Source of the DNA: an uncultured Candidatus Entotheonella sp.
GTDB lineage: Bacteria; Tectomicrobia; Entotheonellia; Entotheonellales; Entotheonellaceae
Direction: 5' to 3'
Assembly (NCBI GenBank): GCA_958295825.1
Contig: OY282375.1
Location: 1,101,489 to 1,165,488 of the forward strand
Length of the DNA: 64,000 bases
The translations under genes and the position numbers were made by a program. Positions within the stretch are counted from its first letter, which is position 1, and each line of letters opens with the position of its first letter. The notes under the pieces are model-generated. The model was given only the letters and a program-made list of their open reading frames with translations, was not told where the DNA came from and made no database searches. This document shows positions 53,796 to 62,165 of the stretch, one piece after another.

Positions 53796-54671
53796 CTACT
53801 CCGTGGGGCTCGCCGTTTGCCGCTGCCGCCACGCCGCAGGGCTGCCGAGGTTCCAGGCATCGGTGTCGTACTTGGCGTGTTGCAGTTCCGCGGCCAGACG
53901 GCGTTCGGCGGGTGACAGATCGCCGGTTATCAAGTCGGCGCCGTCGATCAGACATTCGGCGAAACCCTGGCGCAACGCCCGGTGCAGAGTCGCGGCATCG
54001 AGCGGCGTGGGCGCCACTTCGTTCACCGCTACCATGCTGGCATACGCCTCGCGGAGCAGTTGTGCGCGCCGGTCGGCCGGCACGCGCAAACACGCGAACA
54101 GGCGCTGCCGGTCCATAGACAGGGGAATCGAGCCATGTTGCAACAGGGAACGCCGCCCGCGCTTCTGGGCGCTGCCGACGAGCTTCCTGCCGGTAGCGCT
54201 CAACTCGTAGCGGGACATGGCCGCGAAGCAGGCCGGGGACGCCGCCCGGGGCGCCGCAGCGAGGACGCTGGGACGCTCAAGGCGCACCGCCAGCCCCGCG
54301 TAGCGCAGGGCCGTTGCCAGCGCGAGGCCGATGCGGTGGTAATGTTCCGTGATGCTGGCTTCCCGGTCCGACAGCCGCAGCGGCATGACGACGCTGTATG
54401 TCGCTTCCTGATCGTGCAGCACCGCGCGCCCGCCGGTGGGACGCCGTACGAGCGATACCCCGTGCTGCCGACAGGCCGCCACGTCGACCTCTTTCTCCAC
54501 GTTCTGGGCGTATCCCAGCGACAGCGTCGGTGAGAACCAAGTGTACACCCGCAGCGTTGGCGGGCTCTGGCCGGCCTCGTACGACAGTAGCAAGGCCTCG
54601 TCCACCGCCATGTTGAAGGCCGCGTCGTTGCAGCCGGTATCGAGGAAACGCCATGCCGTGGCCAAGGGCAT
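53796..54671 (-). CDS. Lipoate-protein ligase A / octanoyltransferase family protein
   Basis: About 291 aa of the BPL/LPL fold. WRFLDTGCNDAAFNMAVDEALL is the typical start, PTLRVYTWFSPTLSLGYAQ and LVRRPTGGRAVLHDQEATYSVV carry the R-R-x-[ST]-G-G-x-A-[VI]-x-H motif, and LVGSAQKRGRRSLLQHGSIPLS has the catalytic lysine region G-S-A-Q. It attaches lipoyl or octanoyl groups to carrier lysines. The gene for a carrier, gcvH, lies immediately upstream and ends 5 bp before this start. ATG 54671 is preferred over 54701, which lies inside gcvH. Confidence 0.85.
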   Translation of the reverse strand: MPLATAWRFLDTGCNDAAFNMAVDEALLLSYEAGQSPPTLRVYTWFSPTLSLGYAQNVEKEVDVAACRQHGVSLVRRPTGGRAVLHDQEATYSVVMPLRLSDREASITEHYHRIGLALATALRYAGLAVRLERPSVLAAAPRAASPACFAAMSRYELSATGRKLVGSAQKRGRRSLLQHGSIPLSMDRQRLFACLRVPADRRAQLLREAYASMVAVNEVAPTPLDAATLHRALRQGFAECLIDGADLITGDLSPAERRLAAELQHAKYDTDAWNLGSPAAWRQRQTASPTE

Positions 54672-54675
54672 CTTC

Positions 54676-55053
54676 CTAGGTAATGGTTGCCTGGTAATCA
54701 TCGGCGCTCAGCAGCGCCTGCCAGTCGTCGTGGTTGGACGCTGCGATGACGATCATCCAGCCGTCCCCATACGGTTCGCTGTTGACAAGTTCCGGCTCGT
54801 CGTCCAGCCGCGCGTTCACCTCGGCGACCGTGCCGCTCACGGGTGCGAACAGGTCCGAAACGGCCTTGACCGACTCCACGACCCCGAACGATTCCCCAGC
54901 CGTGACGCTGCGGCCGACCTGCGGCAGCTCCAAGAACAGCACCTCGCCGAGTTCCTCCTGTGCGAAGTCCGTAATCCCCACCGTTACCCGGTCACCCTCA
55001 CGCCGTGCCCACGTGTGCTCGCTGCTGTAGCGCAAGTCCTGCGGAAATTCCAT
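54676..55053 (-). CDS. gcvH: Glycine cleavage system H protein
   Basis: 125 aa lipoyl carrier. RYSSEHTWARREGDRVTVGITDFAQEELGEVLFLELP opens the domain and GVVESVKAVSDLFAPVSGTV carries the lipoylated lysine (ESVKA). NSEPYGDGWMIVI ends it. No gcvT or gcvP is in the window. The next gene encodes the likely lipoyl/octanoyl transferase, giving a carrier-plus-ligase pair. Confidence 0.93.
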   Translation of the reverse strand: MEFPQDLRYSSEHTWARREGDRVTVGITDFAQEELGEVLFLELPQVGRSVTAGESFGVVESVKAVSDLFAPVSGTVAEVNARLDDEPELVNSEPYGDGWMIVIAASNHDDWQALLSADDYQATIT

Positions 55054-55212
55054 CCGACCCTCTCCTTTTCAGCGTATGCCCTGCATTGTACAAGAATCGT
55101 GACGCGCATGGGTACCTACCGCGGCGCGGGCAGCAGGTGGCTTTGCGGGTCGGTATGTTTGCTGTTACAGTCCCACCACTTGCAAACGGTCCCACCCCCT
55201 GACAGGTCAAGT

Positions 55213-56784
55213 ATGGATTATCGCCCCGCGCCCGAACCGCCTGCCGATATCTCGCCACGCTTTGCCACCGCCGTGTTGCTGGCCTCGCTCGCTGGCGTGC
55301 TGACCGTCTCGCCCATGTTGTACGAACCCCTGTGGCCGTTGGCCTGGGTCGGCTTGCTGCCGCTATTTGTGGCCCTGCGCGGCGTTTCTGCTGTAAGGGC
55401 GTTCGCGCTCGGTTGGTGGACGGAAACCCTGATGTACGGGTTAGGGGTCTATTGGCTAGTCAACACCATGGTCGATTTCGGTTACATTCCGCTGCCGCTA
55501 AGCCTTCTTTTTTTTGTTGTTGTCGCAACTGCCAACGGGGTGCGCATGGGGATCTTCGCTTGGTGGGTGCGGCGCATGCAGACCCGCGAGAGCCCGTGGT
55601 GGTACCGCCTGCTGCTGCCCGCCTGCGCGTTCGTCGCGCTGGATTTTGTCTTTCCGCGCGTGTTTCCCTGGTACCTCGGCTTTCTGCAATACCCGGCTTT
55701 GCCGCTCATCCAAGTCGCTGATCTGACCGGCATTCACGGCGTCACTTTTATTCTCGTGCTGTGCAGCGCTGGCGGCACCGCGTTCGTGTCGGCTCGGCAG
55801 TCGCCGGTGGGCGGCGGGCGTTACCGGATGGCCGCGGCGGTGGGATGCGTGCTCTTGCTGCAGGTTGGCTACGGCCTGTGGCGCATGCCGCAGGTGATGG
55901 AGACGATGCAACAGGCCGATAGCCTGCGGGTGGCGCTGGTGCAGCCGAACCTCGGCATTGACGAAAACCGGAACGGTCCCAAGCCCAAGGAACGCCTGCA
56001 ATTGCTGGCGGACCTGAGCGCGGCGACCCTGGCGCAAGAGCCGGATTTGGTCGTCTGGCCTGAGAGCGCCTACCCCTATGCACTGCCAACCCAGGAGCCG
56101 TTCCTGTACCTGCCGAAGGGGGTGACGAACGACGTCCCCTGGCTGGTCGGCGGGATGGCCTACGAGGGTCAGGACGATGCGCGGCAGTTGTTCAATTCCG
56201 CTTGGCTGGTGGCGTCTGGGCAGCAGATTGTCGGTCGCTACGATAAGCACGTCTTGCTCGCCTTTGGTGAATACGTGCCCATGCAGCGTTACCTGCCGTT
56301 CCTCGGGCGCATCTCGCCGGCAATCGGCAATTTCACCTCCGGCGAGGGACCACGCCTCTTGGCCCTGCCGGGCGGTGTATCCATTGGCCCCTTGATCTGT
56401 TACGAGGACATTATGCCGCAACCGGCCCGCCTGGCGGTGCGCCAAGGTGCACGGGTGCTGGTGAACCTGACGAACGACATGTGGTTCGGGCCGACCCGCG
56501 CACCGTACCAGCATCACAATGCGGCGGCCTTCCGGGCGGTGGAAAATCGGCGCTCGCTGGTGCGGGTGACCAATACGGGGGTGACGTCCATCATTGACGC
56601 CCTGGGACGCGAGCAGGCGGCATTGCCCATCTACCAGCGCGGCACCTTGGTGGATGACGTGGCGGCTCTGCGGATGCCCACTGTCTACCAGCGTTTTGGG
56701 GATTGGTTTGCCTGGCTTTGTTGTGTGGCGGCGGTCGGACTGCCGGGATGGCGGTTCGTCCGGCGGAGCGTCGGACGCCATTAA
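55213..56784 (+). CDS. lnt: Apolipoprotein N-acyltransferase
   Basis: 523 aa. Five or six transmembrane helices in the first 230 residues, then a nitrilase-like periplasmic domain with the E-K-C triad: VVWPESAYPYAL (E), GRYDKHVLLAFGEYVP (K) and IGPLICYEDIMP (C). Adds the third acyl chain to lipoproteins, consistent with the lipobox protein at 49.2 kb. ATG 55213 (MDYRPAPEPP) is preferred; the frame is open far upstream (54436), but that extension is antisense to gcvH and the lipoate ligase. Confidence 0.93.
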   Translation: MDYRPAPEPPADISPRFATAVLLASLAGVLTVSPMLYEPLWPLAWVGLLPLFVALRGVSAVRAFALGWWTETLMYGLGVYWLVNTMVDFGYIPLPLSLLFFVVVATANGVRMGIFAWWVRRMQTRESPWWYRLLLPACAFVALDFVFPRVFPWYLGFLQYPALPLIQVADLTGIHGVTFILVLCSAGGTAFVSARQSPVGGGRYRMAAAVGCVLLLQVGYGLWRMPQVMETMQQADSLRVALVQPNLGIDENRNGPKPKERLQLLADLSAATLAQEPDLVVWPESAYPYALPTQEPFLYLPKGVTNDVPWLVGGMAYEGQDDARQLFNSAWLVASGQQIVGRYDKHVLLAFGEYVPMQRYLPFLGRISPAIGNFTSGEGPRLLALPGGVSIGPLICYEDIMPQPARLAVRQGARVLVNLTNDMWFGPTRAPYQHHNAAAFRAVENRRSLVRVTNTGVTSIIDALGREQAALPIYQRGTLVDDVAALRMPTVYQRFGDWFAWLCCVAAVGLPGWRFVRRSVGRH

Positions 56785-56825
56785 AGGGAGAAGAGCAGGC
56801 CGGGCACCTGCTCTTCCACGGCGGG

Positions 56826-57113
56826 TCATTCGGGGCGTAATTCGTCCACCTTGGCTCGGGTGGCGTCTTTATCCTTGAACCAATCGGCGTTTATGGGTGT
56901 GTAGTCCTTCCACTCGTCCGGCACGTCCTCTTCCGTGAAAATGGCCTCTACCGGGCACTCGGGTTCGCAAGCACCGCAGTCAATGCACTCGTCCGGATCA
57001 ATGTACAGCATGCGGTCTTTGCCTTCCTCGAAATGAATGCAGTCCACGGGACAGACATCCACACAGGCTTGATCCATGACGTCGATGCAGGGGTCGGCGA
57101 TTATATAAGTCAT
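56826..57113 (-). CDS. fdxA: Seven-iron-type ferredoxin FdxA
   Basis: 95 aa. [28 protein letters not shown] and [23 protein letters not shown] carry the cysteines for one [3Fe-4S] and one [4Fe-4S] cluster (C-x7-C-x3-C-P ... C-x2-C-x2-C-x3-C-P). The C-terminus [11 protein letters not shown] is acidic. ATG 57113 follows TGTGAGGA. An electron carrier; partners are not defined by the neighbourhood. Confidence 0.93.
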   Translation of the reverse strand: MTYIIADPCIDVMDQACVDVCPVDCIHFEEGKDRMLYIDPDECIDCGACEPECPVEAIFTEEDVPDEWKDYTPINADWFKDKDATRAKVDELRPE

Positions 57114-57280
57114 GTCCTCACATCCTCCATTTCCGACTATGAAATGTTGACACGCACGGGTGGCGTCGTTGTGCGTCAACTACAGCTGCTTAAGGCTGCA
57201 TAAAGATACCTTAACCGTGCAAATTCTGGCAAGGCTGATACGGAGCGAGAGCAGAACGATTATCCGGACATGTTAACCGG

Positions 57281-57964
57281 CTATGATGAAGGAGAATGTA
57301 GCAGAGTCAATTGGCTGTTGGCGATGGCGTGCGATTGAGAATGATTGGCGTAGGTTTTCCAGTCTGGCATGTATTGTTTTGACTGATTGCCCCATGTGTG
57401 CCAGCTCTCTCTTGTCCCTCGGGCAAACATCTCGAGGTAGGGCCCCGGACTGCACGCCTCTGTGATTTCGTATTGCGCGTCGGGTTTCCGGCTATGCTCC
57501 CTCTTTTGGGACAGGACGATGTTCTCCTGACTCCGCCCCCTTTGCAGGGTCCTTGCGTTTTTGCCTCGTACGCCGAACAAGATGATTTCTGTTACGTTGA
57601 TGATTTCTGTTACGTTTCTGAAATAGAATCCAACGCCCCGCCTGTCCGGTCCGTCGTCTTTGCGCACTTTGTACCAGATCAAATTCGTCTTGTACTCGAA
57701 CCCCCATTGTTCCATCACCTGTAAGCCCTGCGGCAACAGGGCATTCGGCACCCAGAGGTAGAGATGCGCGACATCATGCACGATCGACGCCACGGGTAAA
57801 TTGCCGATTTCCGACAACGACAGTGTGACGTAACGAGACAGCCGTTTGTGTTCCGGGGCCATCTTGCCGGTCTTGTTATGAAATCGCCACGGTGGGTCCG
57901 CGAGCACGGTGGAGAACCTTTTGCCGCCTGTTTCCTGCAAGAGGCTTTCAGCTACGCTCATCAA
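57281..57964 (-). CDS. MT-A70 family DNA N6-adenine methyltransferase (restriction-modification)
   Basis: 227 aa. STVLADPPWRFHNKTGKMAP contains the D-P-P-W catalytic motif at 23-26, SLSEIGNLPVASIVHDVAHLYLWVPNALL is the following strand-helix region, and GVGFYFRNVTEIINVTEIILFGVRGK the core. The six residues NVTEII occur twice in tandem because of an 18-bp duplication at 57581-57616; relatives have the segment once. Its ATG overlaps the stop of the restriction endonuclease gene (ATGA), which makes the pair a type II system with the nuclease now split. Confidence 0.85.
   Translation of the reverse strand: MMSVAESLLQETGGKRFSTVLADPPWRFHNKTGKMAPEHKRLSRYVTLSLSEIGNLPVASIVHDVAHLYLWVPNALLPQGLQVMEQWGFEYKTNLIWYKVRKDDGPDRRGVGFYFRNVTEIINVTEIILFGVRGKNARTLQRGRSQENIVLSQKREHSRKPDAQYEITEACSPGPYLEMFARGTRESWHTWGNQSKQYMPDWKTYANHSQSHAIANSQLTLLHSPSS
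57581..57616. repeat. 18-bp perfect tandem duplication inside the methyltransferase gene
   Basis: GATGATTTCTGTTACGTT at 57581-57598 is repeated at 57599-57616. It is in frame (six codons) and adds NVTEII to the conserved FRNVTEIILFG region. Confidence 0.95.
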
Positions 57965-58500
57965 TCATCCTCCACATACAGAGATTTCGAAATCCCAAAT
58001 ACCAGCAATGGACATCCAGCTCCGCCGCCGCCTTCAATACGCGGCAGCAGCTTGCTCATGTGAGTCGTTGAGGCTCCATAGGAAGGCCCCCGGCCAAGGG
58101 CCTTGAATATGTCCTGAAGGTCATCGCATCGCGTAATGATCACGCCCACACTGATCGCTCTCAGGTCGAACAACAATCGGAAGTTGTTCAAGTCTCTATC
58201 ATAGAACGGGTCCTTGTTGTTCCATTCGATTTCAAGCGCCACTCTATTCTTGAAGCAGTCGATTTTGTGGGTTGGTGCATCTGTGCGCTCGTCGTCGACT
58301 ACCATTTCGGTTCGGAACTCCTTCTCGATCCATTCTCGTTGATACAAATAGCTGTCTATGAATCGTGAAACTTTGGACTTGCTTCCGCCTGGATTGATGA
58401 TCCAACTCTTCAGTAAGCGAAACACGGTTAGAACCGATACGATGTCGTTCCACTCGTTGACAAAATCTTGCTTCAGGATGGCGCAGGCATGCTTCCATTC
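57961..58500 (-). pseudogene. BglII/BstYI-type restriction endonuclease, C-terminal part
   Basis: HACAILKQDFVNEWNDIVSVL, DAPTHKIDCFKNRVALEIEWNNKDPFYDRDL and LFDLRAISVGVIITRCDDL are the body of a BglII-family endonuclease, with E-I-E-W-N-N-K-D-P-F as the active-site strand. It lacks its first 20 codons, which lie at 62166-62224. The frame is continuous on the upstream side into the FAD fragment, so a 243-aa chimera from 58692 is theoretically made (MSSRTTAG...). Overlaps the methyltransferase start. Confidence 0.85.
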
Positions 58501-58692
58501 GGGAATTATATACTTTGGTAACCGTTCGAGCCGCGTGCTGCCGGCGAGGCCGCCGATTTCGGCGTCGCACTCCAGCACCGTGGCGCGGACGCCGCGCCGG
58601 CCCAGATTCCAGGCCGCGGCGAGTCCGCAGAAGCCGCCGCCGATCACCGCGACGTGGGGCCGGGAGTCGCCGGCCGTCGTCCGGCTACTCAT
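58501..58692 (-). pseudogene. FAD-dependent oxidoreductase, N-terminal fragment
   Basis: From ATG 58692: PHVAVIGGGFCGLAAAWNLGRR is the G-x-G-x-x-G/A dinucleotide fold, VLECDAEIGGLAGSTRLERLP the next segment, as in flavin amine oxidase or UDP-galactopyranose-mutase-like proteins that accompany glycan genes. It ends at the element's terminal repeat, after only about 59 residues, and reads on into the endonuclease. The rest of the gene is absent. It overlaps the 658-aa gene's stop by 8 bp. Confidence 0.8.
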
Positions 58693-60661
58693 CGAAACGA
58701 ATTTCCCCTTCCCAGATTTTTCCTGCGTCGGTGTATTGGCCTGTTCGGATGCGGATGATGGGGTAATCGGGAAGTTCTCGCTGAGCGACGCACTGCTCGG
58801 CTGACCGAACCACATGGTCGTCGAAGCGGAAGTCGAGGTTGTCGAAGCCGTGCTGCTGGCGATGGGCCGGCAGATCGCTCGCGTCCGCCGGGTCAACGTG
58901 CAGAAAGAAGGTTTCCTGCACGTCCTCTACGCCGCATGGTCCCTTGGCATAGATCAGCATGTCCTCGCCGAGATAGACGTCGAAGGTGGAGCGGATTGAC
59001 GGCTTGCGAGTCAAGATTTCCTTTATACCTTTCAACACATCAGAAGCGTAGAGATTTATCAAGGGTCCCGTATCTTCAATTAGATAAACGTCATGGGGTC
59101 CAAACACGACCTGCTCAACCGAAAGCCCGGACATATCCGGTAGCCAGGGACCAACAAACCAGATTTTTCCGTTTACGATGCCGAACCGGTAGGCTAAGTC
59201 AGCCATCTCACGGAGACACGCATTGGAGGAGGAGGCCCAGCACCAACCAGAGGTCCTATAGTGGTAATTGGCCGGTCTTTCTTCATTTCCTTGATAGAAC
59301 TGCATGGCTGGGACTGCCCACCAATCTGCGTAGACCATATCCTCTTCCCGCACCCGTTCTTTCAGTACGGCGAGAACGGATTCGATGTTTTCGGCGAGAA
59401 CGGGATTGATGTTTGTACGTGTCTGGTACGGACTCTCCTGCCACATGGCGCTCACCCCGGCAAGCACCGTCGTGCCGGCTATCGCAACGAGCAAGGCTGG
59501 CATCGCCCATCTCCGGCGCGTGAGCGAGGACAGACAACCGGCTGTCCAATGAAACGCCAAACCGACCGCCAGGAAGACAATCGGACCCAGATAGATACCT
59601 TGGCGAATGCCCCCAAGCGGATATATTCCCAGCACGGCGGCACCGACGGAAACTGCAATGCAAAACGAAAATAAAACTGCGATGACGCCGTCTTGAAACT
59701 TTCTGAGGAATGCTGCGACCAGGAGGACCGTGAAGGCGGGAAGCGCCGCTATCGCAACAACCTCCGGCAAATGATACGTCAACAAACTCCAAATCCCATC
59801 AATCGTGAACTCAAAAATTGAGGACGCATCGAGTTTTCCCTGATAGTAATACGTTGATAAATAGGCATCCAAGGCGAAGTCTGGTTGATTCCATTGATAG
59901 CGTACAGTCACCAGGTAGCTGATGGTACTCCCCGCCAGAAAGCACGCTGCGGGCCAGAACAGGGCGATGCGTTGCTTGAGCCAATTGCGAATCCGGCTGA
60001 GGTATGCATTCCATTCTGGCGCCGCCAAAGTCGCGCGGGGGGGGGGGGGTAGAACCATAGCGGTGCCCATTACGGCGGCGCCGAATAAGACCAAACCGTA
60101 CTGGAGCAACGGCGCGAGAAACAACGAAACGCAGAGCAGGGCCGTCCTGTCGTCTCGCAGATACCGTAGTAGCCCCGCCACCATGAGCAGGGCCAGCAGC
60201 GCGTCGATGGAGTATTCCCGCTCATCCTGCGCGTGCCAGATTGCTTCAACGGAAAGCGTGGCGAGCAGGGCTGCCAGAAATGCGGTTCCCCGAGCAACCC
60301 CGAGACGCGGCAGCAACAAGAGCATCACGGCGACAACCAGAGCGCTGGCACTCGCCGGCACGACCCGAACGCTGAAGGCCGTGCTCTCGACTTTCTGTAC
60401 CGCCCACAGCGCCAGGGGGTAAAGGATCGGAGCGGAGTTACAGCAACGAGTACCGGAGATGACTTCCGAGAATGTGCCTCTCGAAATATTGGCCGTTGCC
60501 GCTTCGTCATGCCGTAGAGACTTCTCCGACAGGTCATGGAAGCGCAGCCCGGCTGCGGCGACAAGCAGGCAGATACAGGCGGCGTAGTACAGACACGCCT
60601 TGCGGTCGCGACTGAAACGGACGATGCGCCGGGCTACGGCGCGCATTTCCAGGGCTCGCAT
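58685..60661 (-). CDS. GT39-like membrane glycosyltransferase with poly-C tract
   Basis: 658 aa. About 10-11 transmembrane helices up to residue 425, then a soluble C-terminal domain (VYADWWAVPAMQFYQG). LSEKSLRHDEAATANIS in the first periplasmic loop has the D-E pair used by ArnT/PMT/GT39 polyprenyl-phosphate-sugar transferases. A run of 13 C (minus strand; 60037-60049) encodes PPPP near residue 215; the present length is in frame. Paired with a dolichol-phosphate-mannose-synthase-like GT2 gene upstream, it probably transfers the sugar that GT2 loads on a lipid carrier. Confidence 0.8.
   Translation of the reverse strand: MRALEMRAVARRIVRFSRDRKACLYYAACICLLVAAAGLRFHDLSEKSLRHDEAATANISRGTFSEVISGTRCCNSAPILYPLALWAVQKVESTAFSVRVVPASASALVVAVMLLLLPRLGVARGTAFLAALLATLSVEAIWHAQDEREYSIDALLALLMVAGLLRYLRDDRTALLCVSLFLAPLLQYGLVLFGAAVMGTAMVLPPPPRATLAAPEWNAYLSRIRNWLKQRIALFWPAACFLAGSTISYLVTVRYQWNQPDFALDAYLSTYYYQGKLDASSIFEFTIDGIWSLLTYHLPEVVAIAALPAFTVLLVAAFLRKFQDGVIAVLFSFCIAVSVGAAVLGIYPLGGIRQGIYLGPIVFLAVGLAFHWTAGCLSSLTRRRWAMPALLVAIAGTTVLAGVSAMWQESPYQTRTNINPVLAENIESVLAVLKERVREEDMVYADWWAVPAMQFYQGNEERPANYHYRTSGWCWASSSNACLREMADLAYRFGIVNGKIWFVGPWLPDMSGLSVEQVVFGPHDVYLIEDTGPLINLYASDVLKGIKEILTRKPSIRSTFDVYLGEDMLIYAKGPCGVEDVQETFFLHVDPADASDLPAHRQQHGFDNLDFRFDDHVVRSAEQCVAQRELPDYPIIRIRTGQYTDAGKIWEGEIRFDE
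60037..60049. repeat. Homopolymer of 13 G (plus strand) within the GT39-like gene
   Basis: Thirteen consecutive G, reading as C on the coding strand. A gain or loss of one base would frameshift the protein near residue 215. Confidence 0.95.
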
Positions 60662-60671
60662 GGGGATTCCC

Positions 60672-61727
60672 TCAAGAGTCGCTCGGATTGGTAGCGTCGC
60701 GGAAGTGCGGGTGCGGCGGGCGGCTTGTAGAGGTGAATCCCAGCCGCTCCTTCACCAGATAAAGCGGCCGCCGCTTCACTTCGCCGTAGATGCGTCCCAC
60801 GTACTCGCCGAGGATGCCGAGAAACACGAGTTGCGCGCCGCCGAGAAACAGGATGGCGATGAGGAGCGCCGTCCAGCTGGAGACCCAGACGGCGGTGAAG
60901 AGGCGAAGGACGAGGGCATAGACGATGCCCGCCACGGCCAGCCCGGAAGCGACAAAGCCGAGCCAGGTCGCCAGGCGCAGCGGCGCGAGGGAGAACGACA
61001 CAATGCCATTGATGGCGAGGCGCAGCAGCTTCCCGAACGGGTACTTGGTCTCGCCCGCCGCCCGGGCCGCCCGCCGGTACGGCACGGGCTCCTGCCGAAA
61101 GCCGGTCCAGGCCACCATACCGCGCACGAAGCGATCCCGTTCCGGCATGGCGAGGAAGGCGTCCACCACCGTGCGGTCCATGAGACGGAAGTCGCCGGTG
61201 TCGAGGGGGATGGAGATGTCGGTGAGGCGGTCGAGGAGACGGTAGAAGACGCTGGCCGTCCAGCGCTTGAACCGCGTCTCGCCGTCGCGTTTGGTCCGCA
61301 CGCCGTAGGCCACGTCCGCCCCTGTGCGCCAACGGGCCAGCATCTCGGGGATGACCTCGGGCGGGTCCTGGAGGTCGGCGTCGATAACGACAACGACATG
61401 ACCAGCGACGTGCTGCAAGCCGGCGGTGACGGCCATCTGGTGGCCGAAATTGCGCGACAGGGCGAGGACCCGCACGCGCGCATCGGCGTGCTGGAGTCCT
61501 CGCAGCAGGTTCAGCGTGGCGTCATGGCTGCCGTCGTCGACATAGACGATCTCGAAGTCGAGATCGGGGACGGTCTCAAGGGTGGCGACCAGCTGGCGAT
61601 GCGTCTCGCGGATGACCGCTTCCTCGTTGAAACAGGGGACGACGACCGACAGGAGAGCGGGATCCCTATCACGATTCGAGGCTAACCTGTTCAATTTACG
61701 GAGATTTTGCGGGGGGGGGGGGTACAT
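60672..61727 (-). CDS. GT2 glycosyltransferase, dolichol/polyprenyl-phosphate sugar synthase type
   Basis: 351 aa. LSVVVPCFNEEAVIRETHRQL opens the GT-A domain, IVYVDDGSHDATLNLL and VVVIDADLQDPPEVIPEML (D-A-D) bind the nucleotide sugar, and two hydrophobic helices lie at about 245-315. This matches the DPM1/ArnC/GtrB group, which links a sugar to a polyprenyl phosphate. The N-terminus starts MYPPPPQNL because 12 C directly follow ATGTA. It lies 10 bp upstream of the GT39-like gene, same strand, so they form an operon. Confidence 0.88.
   Translation of the reverse strand: MYPPPPQNLRKLNRLASNRDRDPALLSVVVPCFNEEAVIRETHRQLVATLETVPDLDFEIVYVDDGSHDATLNLLRGLQHADARVRVLALSRNFGHQMAVTAGLQHVAGHVVVVIDADLQDPPEVIPEMLARWRTGADVAYGVRTKRDGETRFKRWTASVFYRLLDRLTDISIPLDTGDFRLMDRTVVDAFLAMPERDRFVRGMVAWTGFRQEPVPYRRAARAAGETKYPFGKLLRLAINGIVSFSLAPLRLATWLGFVASGLAVAGIVYALVLRLFTAVWVSSWTALLIAILFLGGAQLVFLGILGEYVGRIYGEVKRRPLYLVKERLGFTSTSRPPHPHFRDATNPSDS
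61711..61722. repeat. Homopolymer of 12 G (plus strand) at the GT2 start codon
   Basis: Twelve G in a row, two bases from the start codon of the GT2 gene. In the current state ATG 61728-ish is in frame; with one more C an upstream ATG (MNTEQVSICT) would enter the same frame; with one fewer neither would. Confidence 0.95.
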
Positions 61728-61991
61728 ATGCTAACTTGTTCGGTGTTCATAACGTGAAGAGCAACTCCGATACCATTCGTATGCAGGCTTGTCGGCGATG
61801 AGAGCCGGGAAAAAACCATCACAACTGGAGAATCTGTATTTGTCAACATCCCACGCAACCAGTCGTGACGCTGTGCGCGATAACATGACCATGTTGTGAA
61901 TAAAGGGCCTTGCCTTTCACACCGCAAGAGACTTCCGGGCCTCTTTCGGGAAGTTGCTTCATTCACGCTGCGGCTTACCGTGGCCGTGGTA
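61728..61991. other. Non-coding region upstream of the glycosyltransferase pair
   Basis: 264 bp without a coding frame. It is where the operon promoter should lie. I found no convincing -35/-10 pair by eye. Confidence 0.4.
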
Positions 61992-62165
61992 GGGAATTAT
62001 ATACTTTCGAGACGCCATACGTCGGGCAATCGTACCCGTTTTGGTTTCCCCCGGACGCCGCAGTGCGAAGGCCGTCGCCGCGTAGCGAGAGTAACTTCCA
62101 ACGAACCGGCGGCCGGCCCATACTGCCTTGTACGTTGGTAAATGTTACTTAGGTATATAATTCCC
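61992..62165. repeat. 174-bp MITE-like sub-element sharing the end sequence
   Basis: GGGAATTATATACTTT at 61992 is the same 16 bp as the left end at 58501 and faces the right end at 62153-62165, so the two bracket a 174-bp non-coding unit with its own inverted ends. Its left flank is CCGTGGTA, not the TTCCATTC copy, so it did not itself cause the duplication around the large element. It may be an older, non-autonomous copy from which the large element grew. Confidence 0.7.

Larger units (their letters stand above)
58501..62165. mobile_element. 3,665-bp element with 13-bp terminal repeats and 8-bp target duplication, no transposase
   Basis: GGGAATTATATAC at 58501-58513 and its reverse complement at 62153-62165 are the ends; similarity between them continues loosely to about 27 bp. 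Both flanks carry the same 8 bp, TTCCATTC (58493-58500 and 62166-62173). Removing the element and one copy rejoins the endonuclease gene in frame to a 196-aa product. Inside are an FAD oxidoreductase fragment, two glycosyltransferase genes and a 174-bp sub-element sharing the end sequence at 61992. No transposase is present, so it must have been moved in trans. Confidence 0.85.

Noticed and set aside
54436-55212. 259-codon N-terminal extension of lnt
   Set aside because: It is antisense to gcvH and the lipoyl ligase, both well supported; Lnt homologues start near 55213.
57961-58896. A single 311-aa protein starting at 58896
   Set aside because: The first 68 residues are antisense-like low complexity overlapping the GT39-like gene's end; the rest is a hybrid created by the element insertion.
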